Positions 51,410 to 61,155 of a stretch of 64,000 bases of DNA are shown one piece after another. This DNA is from an uncultured Roseicyclus sp. (GTDB lineage: Bacteria; Pseudomonadota; Alphaproteobacteria; Rhodobacterales; Rhodobacteraceae): positions 496,001 to 560,000 of the forward strand of contig CANLLF010000001.1 in assembly GCA_947491935.1 (NCBI GenBank), given 5' to 3'. Under the pieces are notes generated by a model that was given only the letters and a program-made list of their open reading frames with translations, did no database searches and was not told the origin of the DNA. A program made the position numbers and the translations under genes. Position 1 is the first letter of the stretch. Each line of letters begins with the position of its first letter.

Positions 51410-52434
51410 TGTCATCAATCGAATTGAGAGCGGTGGAGAAGTGGTTCGGCGATGCTCAGGTTATCAAGGGCGTGGACCTGAGCATCGAAGAAGGTGAATT
51501 TGTCATCTTCGTCGGGCCATCCGGCTGCGGAAAATCCACACTTCTGCGGATGATCGCGGGGCTGGAAGAAACGTCGCGCGGGCAGATCATGGTCGGCGAC
51601 AGGGATGCAACCGCAGAACCGCCCAGTAAGCGCGGATTGGCGATGGTGTTCCAGTCCTACGCGCTCTATCCGCACATGTCGGTGCGCGACAATGTCGGGT
51701 TTCCACTGAAATCCGCCGGGCTGCCCAAACCTGAAATCGAAGCGAAGGTGAATGAGGCCGGGCGGATCCTGAAGCTCGACAGCTATATGGATCGCCGCCC
51801 CAAGGACCTGTCCGGCGGGCAACGCCAACGCGTAGCGATCGGGCGCTCCATTGTCCGCGATCCGACGGCGTTCTTGTTTGACGAACCCTTGTCAAATCTC
51901 GATGCATCTTTGCGTGTCGAGATGCGCTACGAGATCGCCAAGCTACACCAGACCCTGAAATCTACGATGATCTACGTCACCCACGATCAGGTCGAGGCCA
52001 TGACATTGGCCGACAGGATCGTCGTGCTGGAGTTCGGAAAGATCGCTCAGGTCGGCACCCCGCGTGACCTCTACGAGAACCCGGCCAATCTGTTCGTGGC
52101 CCAGTTCATCGGCTCGCCGCGGATGAACGTGATGCCAGCCGCCGCCGTGACCAATCAGGATCTGCCGGATGCCGTCGTTTCACTGGGCGTTCGTCCTGAA
52201 CATATCACCCTTGTAGAGGACGGGCTCGGGCAGGTGCAGGGAGTTGTGGACGTGCTGGAATACCTTGGTGCCGACACGTTCGTCATCATGGCATGTGGAG
52301 AGGCCGGCCAGATCACCGTTCGGATTGACGGCGATGTCGAAATGAAGCCCGGCGATACGGCGGGTCTGGCGTTTCGACCTGAGAAGCTGCATGGATTTGA
52401 CGGGAGCGGCCAAGCCGTGGCCCTCGAGGGCTAA
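51409..52434 (+). CDS. ABC transporter ATP-binding protein (MalK/UgpC-like)
   Basis: [46 protein letters not shown]. Confidence 0.93.
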   Translation: MSSIELRAVEKWFGDAQVIKGVDLSIEEGEFVIFVGPSGCGKSTLLRMIAGLEETSRGQIMVGDRDATAEPPSKRGLAMVFQSYALYPHMSVRDNVGFPLKSAGLPKPEIEAKVNEAGRILKLDSYMDRRPKDLSGGQRQRVAIGRSIVRDPTAFLFDEPLSNLDASLRVEMRYEIAKLHQTLKSTMIYVTHDQVEAMTLADRIVVLEFGKIAQVGTPRDLYENPANLFVAQFIGSPRMNVMPAAAVTNQDLPDAVVSLGVRPEHITLVEDGLGQVQGVVDVLEYLGADTFVIMACGEAGQITVRIDGDVEMKPGDTAGLAFRPEKLHGFDGSGQAVALEG

Positions 52435-52550
52435 GGAGAGCCGAAACCAGCTCATCTAAAGCGCTGGGGACGGGCAGCTGGCAGGAACCGAAATGGAAGA
52501 TGCCGCAGGACGTACCAACGTCCACTCAGGCTGATTAAGAGCACCCGGTT

Positions 52551-52919
52551 CTAGATCTTTGGTCCCAATTGCTCCCCAATCAGCACCCATCGTTCCGCCT
52601 GCCGAACCAAAACCGCCGTACCCCGCCCGGAGCCCGAAGCTTCTTGACCTTCGATGAAACCAAGCCAACGGAAGTCAAACATGTCCGCGGCATTAGCGGG
52701 TGTTTCCAGCAGCCAGTGAACATTCTCGATCCTGTACTCTTCATTTCTGATCGTGGTGAAGTTGCGCTCGTACGCGATCCTGATGGCCTCTTTGCCCGCA
52801 AGTAACGCGCCGTTGGAAAAACCCACTCTGGCGTCATCGCTGATCAGCGGAGCAACGACAGTCCAATCTTGGGTTCCAAGGGCGGCTTCATACTGCTTGA
52901 TGAAGTCTGTGTGCGACAT
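52551..52919 (-). CDS. SnoaL-like/DUF4440-type (NTF2-fold) protein
   Basis: YEAALGTQDWTVVAPLISDDARVGFSNGALLAGKEAIRIAYERNFTTI. Confidence 0.75.
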   Translation of the reverse strand: MSHTDFIKQYEAALGTQDWTVVAPLISDDARVGFSNGALLAGKEAIRIAYERNFTTIRNEEYRIENVHWLLETPANAADMFDFRWLGFIEGQEASGSGRGTAVLVRQAERWVLIGEQLGPKI

Positions 52920-53421
52920 GTCGGCATCCCTTTCTGCGAGACGTCACCAGCTCTATCACGACATGTGACGCCGCCAGACAACCAGTGGTACCCCGAGCCA
53001 CCGGTTGGCGATCCAGAGCACACCCTAACAAGTAGACTTTGTCTTTTGTGAAAGCCAACGGCCCTGGCAATCGTTTGATAAGCGAACATTCCCTCCAATT
53101 CGCGAGTGTCAGCATCGTCCCGCAGGGCCGACCTTGGCCCGGACTGAATACTACAAAAACAACAAAGGCACGCGATAAGTGAAACTGTGGCACGACAGAC
53201 GATCGAGGGGCGTGCGGCAGCTATCGGCCGGACGCTGATCCAGCGAGGCCGCATGACGGGCTCATGGGCTCGATGGTTCAACACGCGAGTTCTGGGCAAT
53301 GCAATGACGCTTAAACAAGCCACCAATCGGTCAAACATGCATTTGGCTTGGTTATGAGGAAAAACCCAGATCCCGCGCCCAAGCCTCAAGTAGCCCGAAG
53401 GGCGGTAGGCCAAGGATATGA

Positions 53422-53508
53422 TGGTGCGCTCGGCGAGACTCGAACTCGCACGGGAGTTACCCCACAGCGACCTCAACGCTGCGCGTCTACCAATTCCGCC
53501 ACGAGCGC
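53422..53508 (-). tRNA. tRNA-Leu (anticodon GAG)
   Basis: Reverse complement GCGCTCGTGGCGGAATTGGTAGACGCGCAGCGTTGAGGTCGCTGTGGGGTAACTCCCGTGCGAGTTCGAGTCTCGCCGAGCGCACCA. Confidence 0.95.
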
Positions 53509-53609
53509 ACGTGATCAGGTAGTGGGGCGGTCTCTAGCCGGTCGATTGCGGCTTGTGAAGGGGTTTGGTGCGGGTTGAGGCGATATTTTCCTCGCGCGTC
53601 CGACCCACG

Positions 53610-53636
53610 AAAAAGGCGGGCCCCGCAGGACCCGCC
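53610..53636 (-). terminator. Rho-independent terminator of the peptidoglycan-binding protein gene
   Basis: Minus strand GGCGGGTCC-TGC-GGGGCCCGCC followed by TTTTT. Confidence 0.75.
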
Positions 53637-53661
53637 GTAACTCGTTACTCAACTCGTCCGA

Positions 53662-55284
53662 TCAGCGCGACAGCGGGACAATCGTCACTTCTTCGGGATC
53701 CGCTTCGATATTGGGCTGGCTCGTCTGGAAGCTTGGCAAAACAGCATTGGGCTGAATGTTGATCGGCTCGGGGTTGACCGCGACGGGGGCCGGGCGCACC
53801 GGTTGCAATTGCGGCTGTGGCTGGGGGATGACCACGTTTTGCGGCGCGAACGTGGCTGCACCTGGGATCACCGGCACCGTCACGGCGGCGGGGACGGGCG
53901 TGGTGGGCTGTCCGCTGCCCAGGGTGATGGCAACGGCCTGCCGGATCAGCGGCAGACGCCCGGCATCGGCCGGGCTGAACACGGCGGGCGCACCGGCCTG
54001 GACTGCGGCAAGGCTGGCCTCGTACCACGCATGGGCCCGGTAATCGTCCTGTTCCACACCGACGCCTTCGCGCAGGTGGTGGCCCAGAAGCTCGCCATAG
54101 GCGGGCTCACCGGAGGCGACCAGCATCAGAGCGGAGCCAAGCGCCATCTCCATGTTGTCGTCACCATATCCCACGCCGAGGCAGACCCGCGCGGTGCCTG
54201 CAAGTTCGGCCTGCGGGATACCGGTGGAATAGGCGAAGCCCTGGGCCGCGGCCACGGTCTGGCCCGGCACGGTCGTGCCGATCAGGGCGGTCTGGCTGGC
54301 CACCGCGTTGGAGAAGCTGACGCATTGCTCGTGGATCTGGGTGTAGCTGAGGCCCGGGATCGCTTCGGTCAGGTCGTGGCCCTGGTTCACGGCGCTGGCC
54401 CGCGCGGTGCAGAACTGCTCGGACAGGGCAAAGGCCGGGTTCGTCAGGTTGCCAAGGGTCATCATCCCGCCATTGGCCTGGCCCTGAAGTGCGACGGCAT
54501 CGCAGCGCGAGGACAGGATCGGCGACGTCCCGGAATTGGCGAAGAGGTTGGGCACAGCACCACCGGGGGCCGCGGCCGTTGTGACCGGTGCACCGGCTCC
54601 GGGCGCGGGCACAACGGTGGTGGTGCCCGGGTTCACGACGATGGTGGTGTTGGGGCCAGGTTGGCCGTTATACCCCGCGGTTGCGGCCGGCGTGGTGCCG
54701 TTCAGAACGCCACGATAGGCCGCCAGAAGCGGTGTGCCGCTCAGGCCCGTCTGGCCCTGGCCTCCATTGGTGGCCCAGAGATAGGCCCCGATCAGGTATT
54801 GCGCCTGCGGCTCGGGGAAGCTGTTGCCATCCACCGGATAGCCCAGGGCGGCCTGATAGCGCTGCACGGCGGCGCGGGTGGCGGGGCCGACCTGTCCGTC
54901 GACATAACCGGCATCGAACCCGAAATAGTTCAGCGCGGTCTGGACCTGACGGCCTGCCTCGGTTGCAGGGATCGCCGGGCGCACGACGCGGCGCGGCGGA
55001 TTGTAGGGGGCGGGGCCGGCCTGCGGCGGCGCCGGGCGCGCGCCCGGGGGCGGCGCAGGGCGGTTGCCGTAGTTCGGATCGTATTGCGGATGGCGCGGAT
55101 CGTTGGGCTGAATGATTGTCGTGCGGGGCTGTTGCGATTGGGCAATGCCATAGCCGATCAATCCGCCCAGCAGCGCGCCGCCGATCACATCGCCTGCATC
55201 CTGGGCCTGGGCGGGGGCAATGGAAATTGGGCTGAAAGCAACGGCAGCGACCAAAGATGTTGTGGTCAAATATTTGATAAACAT
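53662..55284 (-). CDS. Secreted peptidoglycan-binding domain protein with glycine-zipper N-terminus
   Basis: Signal peptide MFIKYLTTTSLVAAVAFSPISIAPAQA; GGALLGGLIGYGIAQ; PG_binding_1-like VQTALNYFGFDAGYVDGQVGPATRAAVQRYQAALGYP. Confidence 0.8.
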   Translation of the reverse strand: MFIKYLTTTSLVAAVAFSPISIAPAQAQDAGDVIGGALLGGLIGYGIAQSQQPRTTIIQPNDPRHPQYDPNYGNRPAPPPGARPAPPQAGPAPYNPPRRVVRPAIPATEAGRQVQTALNYFGFDAGYVDGQVGPATRAAVQRYQAALGYPVDGNSFPEPQAQYLIGAYLWATNGGQGQTGLSGTPLLAAYRGVLNGTTPAATAGYNGQPGPNTTIVVNPGTTTVVPAPGAGAPVTTAAAPGGAVPNLFANSGTSPILSSRCDAVALQGQANGGMMTLGNLTNPAFALSEQFCTARASAVNQGHDLTEAIPGLSYTQIHEQCVSFSNAVASQTALIGTTVPGQTVAAAQGFAYSTGIPQAELAGTARVCLGVGYGDDNMEMALGSALMLVASGEPAYGELLGHHLREGVGVEQDDYRAHAWYEASLAAVQAGAPAVFSPADAGRLPLIRQAVAITLGSGQPTTPVPAAVTVPVIPGAATFAPQNVVIPQPQPQLQPVRPAPVAVNPEPINIQPNAVLPSFQTSQPNIEADPEEVTIVPLSR

Positions 55285-55380
55285 GAAAAATATCTCCGCA
55301 GTCAAGAAGGGGCAACTCTCTCTCCGACTCACCCTAGCAGAAGTTGAGATTATCCCGCAGACAGGATTCCCCTACCCTGT

Positions 55381-55875
55381 TCACAATATGGGCTTTTGTG
55401 TCCGCCGGAACGCCCATGCTCCGATTGCCAGCGCCCCAATCACGCCGATCACCCAATAAGCGGTCGTTTCGGCCTCCCCGAAGATCATCGCGTTCAGCCG
55501 CCGACCCGGCAACAGCGCGAGCAGCCCCGCAATCGCAAGACCCTGCCAATAGAGGCTGCGCATCTCATAGGCGTGCGTGGTGCGATCACCGCGCCGGATC
55601 GCCGAAACGCCCCGCCAGAGTGTCCAGATCACCCAAAACGACAGCAGGTGGATCGGTCCGAACGGTCCGATCAGGGGCAGGACAACGGCCGGGATCATCA
55701 GGCCGGTCGCGGCCAGAATGGCCATGCTCGTCACCCAGATACGTCCGATAATCCGGTGCGCCCGGTCCCGGCGGCGGCGATAGATCGCAACGGGGCCCAG
55801 CCCCGCCGCGATCAACGCGGCGAGGATATGGATCTGGATATCGACTGGCGCATCCGTCAACGGAGACAGGGTCAT
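55381..55875 (-). CDS. DUF2306-like four-TM membrane protein
   Basis: IQIHILAALIAAGLGPVAIYRRRRDRAHRIIGRIWVTSM. Confidence 0.75.
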   Translation of the reverse strand: MTLSPLTDAPVDIQIHILAALIAAGLGPVAIYRRRRDRAHRIIGRIWVTSMAILAATGLMIPAVVLPLIGPFGPIHLLSFWVIWTLWRGVSAIRRGDRTTHAYEMRSLYWQGLAIAGLLALLPGRRLNAMIFGEAETTAYWVIGVIGALAIGAWAFRRTQKPIL

Positions 55876-55976
55876 GGAACCTCCTTTGAAATTGGCTTGT
55901 GGCGCGGGCTGCGATAGGAATGCGGTGCCCGGCCGGAGCGCTCCAGCCCGGTTTCGCCAAGAACAAGGACAGCTTC

Positions 55977-56753
55977 GTGAGTGACGGCCCCGCGCAATCC
56001 GCGCTTCGTGAGTGGCGGACCCGACTGACCGACCCCGTGACGCTGGTGATCGTGGCGGCAGTGGCGGCGCTCCTCACCATTCTGGGCCCGTTCGGAACGG
56101 GGGAGCGTCTGGGCCTCGCGCCGCGCTTTGTCTATTGGATCGTGATGGTTGCAGGCACGTTTTCTGTGGGCCTGATCGTGGATGAATGGCTCGGCCGGGT
56201 TTTACCCACCCGCTGGCCCCTGCCCCTGCGCATCGCGGCCAGCGGCGGTGCCACCGGCGCGGCGATCATCCCGGTGGTGACCACGCTAAACTATCTGGCC
56301 TTCCGCTATGTCCCGTCGCTCGGCGAATGGCCCGCGCTCCTGGGGCAAGTTGTGGCCATCGCCGTGATCGTGACGGCGATCTTCCAGGTTCTCGGCGCCC
56401 GCGGTGCGGCGGCGGGGATCGCACCTGCCCCGCCCCGCCTGTTACAGCGCCTGTCCCTCGACAAGCGCGGCGCCCTGATCAGCCTGTCGGCGGAGGATCA
56501 CTATACCCGCGTGCGCACCGCCAAGGGCGAAGAAATGGTTCTGATCCGCCTGTCCGACGCGATGGCAGAGGCCGAACCGGTGGCCGGTCTGCGCGTGCAC
56601 CGCTCCCATTGGGTGGCGCTGGACGGGGTGACAGGCGCGGCGCGCAGGGGTGACGGTGCGGTGCTGAGCATGCGCGACGGGGGTGACATTCCGGTGAGCC
56701 GATCACATATCCAGGCGGTGAAAGATGCGGGCCTTCTGCCCCGGCAAGGATGA
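55977..56753 (+). CDS. LytTR DNA-binding domain protein with N-terminal TM region
   Basis: Four hydrophobic segments then [52 protein letters not shown]; possible GTG start 55977 (ORF opens at 55899). Confidence 0.85.
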   Translation: MSDGPAQSALREWRTRLTDPVTLVIVAAVAALLTILGPFGTGERLGLAPRFVYWIVMVAGTFSVGLIVDEWLGRVLPTRWPLPLRIAASGGATGAAIIPVVTTLNYLAFRYVPSLGEWPALLGQVVAIAVIVTAIFQVLGARGAAAGIAPAPPRLLQRLSLDKRGALISLSAEDHYTRVRTAKGEEMVLIRLSDAMAEAEPVAGLRVHRSHWVALDGVTGAARRGDGAVLSMRDGGDIPVSRSHIQAVKDAGLLPRQG

Positions 56754-56757
56754 TCCG

Positions 56758-57408
56758 ATGGTTGAATGGCTGACATCCCAGACGCCGGTTCCCTATGACA
56801 TTGCCGTGGCGGAGATGGAGGCCCGCGCCGGGGCCATCGCGCGCGGCGAGGCGGGTGAGGCGATCTGGCTTCTGGAGCATCCGCCGCTCTATACTGCTGG
56901 GACGTCGGCCAGGCGCGAAGACCTGAAGGATCCCGATCGCTTTCCGGTCCATGACACACGGCGCGGCGGTCAATACACCTATCACGGCCCCGGCCAGCGC
57001 GTGGCGTATGTGATGCTCGATCTCAACACCCGCGGCCGCGACGTGCGGGCCTATGTTCAGAAACTGGAGGCCTGGGTGATTGCGGCGCTGGCAGAATTCA
57101 ACGTGAAGGGTGAGATCCGCGAGGGCCGCGTCGGCGTCTGGGTGGCCCGGCCGGAAAAGGCCCCCCTGCCCGATGGCAGCCCGCGTGAAGACAAGATTGC
57201 CGCCATCGGGGTACGCCTCCGCAAATGGGTGAGCTTTCACGGGATCTCTGTGAATGTGGAACCGGACCTGAGCCATTTCGACGGCATCGTGCCCTGCGGC
57301 ATCGAAGGCCACGGCGTGACCAGCCTTGTCGATCTGGGGCTGCCGGTGACATTGCCGGATATGGATGTGGCCCTGAAACGCAGGTTTGATGATGTCTTTG
57401 CGCGGTAG
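56758..57408 (+). CDS. lipB: Lipoyl(octanoyl) transferase LipB
   Basis: [58 protein letters not shown]. Confidence 0.95.
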   Translation: MVEWLTSQTPVPYDIAVAEMEARAGAIARGEAGEAIWLLEHPPLYTAGTSARREDLKDPDRFPVHDTRRGGQYTYHGPGQRVAYVMLDLNTRGRDVRAYVQKLEAWVIAALAEFNVKGEIREGRVGVWVARPEKAPLPDGSPREDKIAAIGVRLRKWVSFHGISVNVEPDLSHFDGIVPCGIEGHGVTSLVDLGLPVTLPDMDVALKRRFDDVFAR

Positions 57409-57413
57409 CCCCC

Positions 57414-58043
57414 ATGGCTGACCCGGACGAGACCGTCCCACCGGACACAACATCGCCGCCGCCCAAACAGGCCCGCGCGCTGACGCAGATCGTTGACGAG
57501 ATGGCCGCCACGGCAGAGGCCGGACAATCGGATGTAGATACTCTCGTCCGCGTGGCGGGCGGGCGCGGTGTGCTTCCGATCATGACCTTCACCGCCTTGC
57601 TGATCGTGTCGCCGCTCTCCGGCATCCCGTTCGTGTCGTCAATCTGCGGCACGATCATCGCGCTGTGCGCCCTGCAGGCGGCCATCGGACGGCGGCGGCT
57701 CTGGCTGCCGGGCTTTCTGAAACGCCGCCAGATCAACCCCCGCCGCCTCGTTGCGGCCATGGCGCGAATCCGGCGTGTGGCCCGCTGGCTGGAACGGCGC
57801 GCCACCCGCCGCCTCGGCTGGCTCAGCCTGCCCCCGGCCTCGCAGGTTTTCCTTGTGTTCGCCGCAAGTTACGGCGCGGTGATGCCGTTTCTCGAATTGG
57901 TGCCGATGTCCTCATCGCTTCTGGCACTGGCGGTTGTCCTGACCGGCCTTGGCCTGATGCTGCGCGACGGTGTCCTGCTCCTTATCTCGCTCCTTCCCCC
58001 GATCCTCGCTGCATTCATCGTCTGGTCGATCTGGTTCAGCTAG
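57414..58043 (+). CDS. ExoD family exopolysaccharide synthesis protein
   Basis: VLPIMTFTALLIVSPLSGIPFVSSICGTIIALCALQAAIGRRRLWLPGFLKRRQI. Confidence 0.85.
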   Translation: MADPDETVPPDTTSPPPKQARALTQIVDEMAATAEAGQSDVDTLVRVAGGRGVLPIMTFTALLIVSPLSGIPFVSSICGTIIALCALQAAIGRRRLWLPGFLKRRQINPRRLVAAMARIRRVARWLERRATRRLGWLSLPPASQVFLVFAASYGAVMPFLELVPMSSSLLALAVVLTGLGLMLRDGVLLLISLLPPILAAFIVWSIWFS

Positions 58044-58333
58044 AGGGCCTCGCCACCCCCCCGCTCAGATCGCTCCACGCCCCGACAATCGTGCACGATA
58101 TTGCAATTCGCTCTGGCGCTACGCCATGCCCGGCCCGGACTGCGCCAAAATAACCCACCCCAACACCACGCGCGCGCGAGTTGTCGCGTTGATCCCCACC
58201 GACCGTCGCACTACACCGTCAGGAAGAATTCAGACCAGCCAGGTTGCCCGTGCCGGTAACCTGTCGCGCTGGAGGCGTGATATCGATCTTCCGCGCCACC
58301 GCCGCGCGAGCAAGACGCGAACAGGAGACGACC

Positions 58334-60235
58334 ATGGCAGACGCCACCCTTACGGGACACGATCACCAAGATGATCGCGGGTTCTTCACCCGCTGGTTCA
58401 TGTCCACGAACCACAAAGATATCGGCATCCTCTATCTGTTCACCGCAGGCCTTGTGGGCCTCGTGTCGGTGGCCTTCACCGTCTACATGCGGATGGAGCT
58501 GATGGAGCCCGGCGTCCAGTACATGTACGAGGCGTTTGCCGCGGGTCCGGATGGCATTCAGGGCATTTTCGCGCGTCTGGGCGAGGCTTTGGCCGCCGCG
58601 GGCGGGGGCACAAACGCCTTCGCCGATCAGTTATCCGGGCTTGAGGGGCAGATCCTTGCCGCCGTCGACGGCACCGGTGAGGCCGCGATGGTGTCGATCG
58701 AGGGTGGTCTGCGGGCCGATATGGTCGACCAGTTCGAGGCGATGATCGCATCGGCCAATCCTGCGGAAGCCCAGGCTTTGTTGGGCACGATGGACCAGCT
58801 GGACGGCAACCCCGATGGTCACACCTGGAACGTCTACATCACCGGCCACGGCGTTCTGATGATGTTCTTCGTGGTCATCCCGGCGCTGTTCGGGGGCTTC
58901 GGCAACTACTTTATGCCGCTGATGATCGGCGCGCCCGACATGGCGTTTCCGCGCCTGAACAACCTCAGCTACTGGATGTATGTGGCGGGCACCACGCTCG
59001 CTTTCTGCTCGGTCTTCATCGATGGCGGGGCCGGTCCGGGCTGGACCTTCTATCCGCCGATTTCGGCCCAGGGGGTCGAAACCTCCCGCGCGGTGGATTT
59101 CGCGATCTTCGCCGTGCACGTTTCGGGCGCGTCCTCGATCCTCGGCTCGATCAACTTCATCACGACGTTCCTGAACATGCGCGCGCCGGGCATGACGCTG
59201 CACAAGGTGCCGCTCTTCGCCTGGTCGATCTTCGTGACCGCATGGCTGCTTCTGCTGTCGCTGCCGGTTCTGGCGGGCGCCATCACCATGCTGCTGACCG
59301 ACCGGAATTTCGGCACGACCTTCTTCGATCCCGCCGGTGGCGGCGACCCGATCCTGTTCCAGCACATCTTCTGGTTCTTCGGTCACCCCGAGGTTTACAT
59401 CGTGATCCTGCCGGCCTTCGGCGTGATCTCCCACGTGGTGTCGACCTTCTCCAAGAAGCCGATCTTCGGCTACCTGCCGATGGTCTACGCGCTGGTGGCC
59501 ATCGGAGGCCTCGGCTTCGTCGTCTGGGCGCACCACATGTACACGGTCGGCATGACGCTGACGCAGCAGGCCTACTTCATGGTGGCAACCATGGTGATCG
59601 CGGTGCCCACGGGCATCAAGATCTTCTCGTGGATCGCAACGATGTGGATGGGCTCGATCAGCTTCAAGACACCGATGATGTTCGCCCTTGGCTTCATCTT
59701 CCTCTTCACGCTCGGTGGCACGACGGGCATCATCCTGTCCCAGGCCGGTGTGGACCGCGCCTATCACGACACCTACTACGTCGTAGCGCATTTCCACTAT
59801 GTGATGAGCCTGGGTGCGGTCTTCGGCATCTTCGCGGCGGTCTACTACTGGCTCGCCAAGATGTCCGGGCGGCAATACCCCGAATGGGCCGGTCAGGTGC
59901 ATTTCTGGGTGTTCTTCATTGGTGCAAACCTGACCTTCTTCCCCCAACACTTCCTGGGCCGTCAGGGCATGCCGCGCCGCTACATCGACTATCCGGAGGC
60001 GTTTGCGCTCTGGAACTACGTTTCGTCGATTGGCGCGTTCATCTCGTTCGCCTCGTTCATCTTCTTCATCGGCATCGTGTTCTACACGCTGGCCGCAGGC
60101 CGCCGCGTGACCGAGCCCGCCTATTGGGGTGAGCATGCCGACACGCTGGAATGGACCCTGCCCAACCCACCGCCGGAGCACACGTTCGAGGAGCTTCCGA
60201 CGCGCGAGATGTGGGACAAGCAAGGCCACCACTAG
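58334..60235 (+). CDS. ctaD: Cytochrome c oxidase subunit I with expanded TM1-TM2 loop
   Basis: [62 protein letters not shown]. Confidence 0.97.
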   Translation: MADATLTGHDHQDDRGFFTRWFMSTNHKDIGILYLFTAGLVGLVSVAFTVYMRMELMEPGVQYMYEAFAAGPDGIQGIFARLGEALAAAGGGTNAFADQLSGLEGQILAAVDGTGEAAMVSIEGGLRADMVDQFEAMIASANPAEAQALLGTMDQLDGNPDGHTWNVYITGHGVLMMFFVVIPALFGGFGNYFMPLMIGAPDMAFPRLNNLSYWMYVAGTTLAFCSVFIDGGAGPGWTFYPPISAQGVETSRAVDFAIFAVHVSGASSILGSINFITTFLNMRAPGMTLHKVPLFAWSIFVTAWLLLLSLPVLAGAITMLLTDRNFGTTFFDPAGGGDPILFQHIFWFFGHPEVYIVILPAFGVISHVVSTFSKKPIFGYLPMVYALVAIGGLGFVVWAHHMYTVGMTLTQQAYFMVATMVIAVPTGIKIFSWIATMWMGSISFKTPMMFALGFIFLFTLGGTTGIILSQAGVDRAYHDTYYVVAHFHYVMSLGAVFGIFAAVYYWLAKMSGRQYPEWAGQVHFWVFFIGANLTFFPQHFLGRQGMPRRYIDYPEAFALWNYVSSIGAFISFASFIFFIGIVFYTLAAGRRVTEPAYWGEHADTLEWTLPNPPPEHTFEELPTREMWDKQGHH

Positions 60236-60244
60236 GGGCCGTCC

Positions 60245-60781
60245 ATGCCGATCCTGACCGAAATCACGGAGGCCCCGGCAATGTCCGGGGCCTTTTCATC
60301 TCCGACGCGCGGCACGCCGCGGTTGGCCTTGCGTCTCGTACCCTACAAGAGCCTCACGCCCGAAGGGTTCGTCTGGTTCATCGGTGTCACGGCAACGCTG
60401 ATTTCCCTGCCGCTGCTCTCGATCCTTGGAACCTCCGTGTTCTGGGCGCTGCTGCCATTCCTTATTGCCGCTGTCTGGGGCATCTGGGCGGCGCTGCAAC
60501 GCTCCTGGCGGGACATGGACCTCTATGAAGACGTCATGATCTGGGACGACCTGATCCGTATCGTCCGCCACGACCCCCGCAAGTCACCCCGCGATTGGGA
60601 GGCAAACCCCTATTGGGTCCGCGCCATTCTCCACACCAAGGGCGGCCCGGTGCCCAACTACCTGACCCTCAAAGGCGGCGCGCGGGAGGTGGAATTGGGC
60701 GCGTTCCTGACCCCGCTTGAACGGGTGGAGTTGAAAGAAATCCTCGAACGCAGCCTCGGATCAGCAACGCCCGTCACCTGA
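60245..60781 (+). CDS. DUF2244 domain-containing protein (true start probably downstream of 60245)
   Basis: LRLVPYKSLTPEGFVWFIGVTATLISLPLLSILGTSVFWALLPFLIAAVWGIWAALQRSWRDMDLYEDV. Confidence 0.75.
   Translation: MPILTEITEAPAMSGAFSSPTRGTPRLALRLVPYKSLTPEGFVWFIGVTATLISLPLLSILGTSVFWALLPFLIAAVWGIWAALQRSWRDMDLYEDVMIWDDLIRIVRHDPRKSPRDWEANPYWVRAILHTKGGPVPNYLTLKGGAREVELGAFLTPLERVELKEILERSLGSATPVT
60270..60296 (+). terminator. Rho-independent terminator downstream of ctaD
   Basis: AGGCCCCGG-CAATGT-CCGGGGCCT followed by TTT. Confidence 0.8.
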
Positions 60782-61049
60782 CCCGCCCGGCAAATTCTTC
60801 CTGTTCCGCTAATCCATTCTTAACCCAACCGGCGGATAAAGCCCTCGGTCGACCAGGCAGGTCCCGGGGCAAAGCCCGCATCTGCCACCCAGGATCTTTG
60901 AGCGTTTGCACCCGATCCGCGCCCCCAAAGGCCAAGATCGGGTTGGACATTCCCTCGCGCATTCTGTCCCATCGGGGTCTTTGACACAGGCCCCTTGCAA
61001 ACCGGTCCGCCCCTGGCGGCGCCGCCTCTTTTACAGAGAAACCCACGCC

Positions 61050-61086
61050 GATTCCTGCAAATCGGCGGGATTTCGAAAAATCGGTG
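61050..61086. promoter_or_regulatory. Two overlapping operator-like repeats upstream of the 7TM-AraC gene
   Basis: GATTCCTGCAAATCGGCGGGAT (61050-61071) and GATTTCGAAAAATCGGTG (61069-61086); resemble 62231-62251. Confidence 0.55.
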
Positions 61087-61155
61087 CGTCAGCCGCACAG
61101 CCATGCGATAAGCTGCCTCCCAACCGATGTGGATGTCTACAAGGGGAAGGCCGCG

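Noticed and set aside
52919-53420. Possible transposase or gene remnant between the SnoaL-like gene and tRNA-Leu
   Set aside because: Short open frames only (e.g. GRTLIQRGRMTGSWARWFNTRVLGNAMTLKQ); no recognisable domain or terminal repeats
53422-53508. tRNA-Leu as a second integration site
   Set aside because: No integrase or mobile gene next to it; flanks are a small SnoaL-like gene and a peptidoglycan-binding protein gene
53803-55347. 514-aa plus-strand ORF opposite the peptidoglycan-binding protein gene
   Set aside because: Minus strand has a signal peptide, recognised domains and a terminator; plus frame has none
58631-60232. 533-aa minus-strand ORF opposite ctaD
   Set aside because: Exact antisense of a highly conserved gene; composition typical of antisense GC-rich frames
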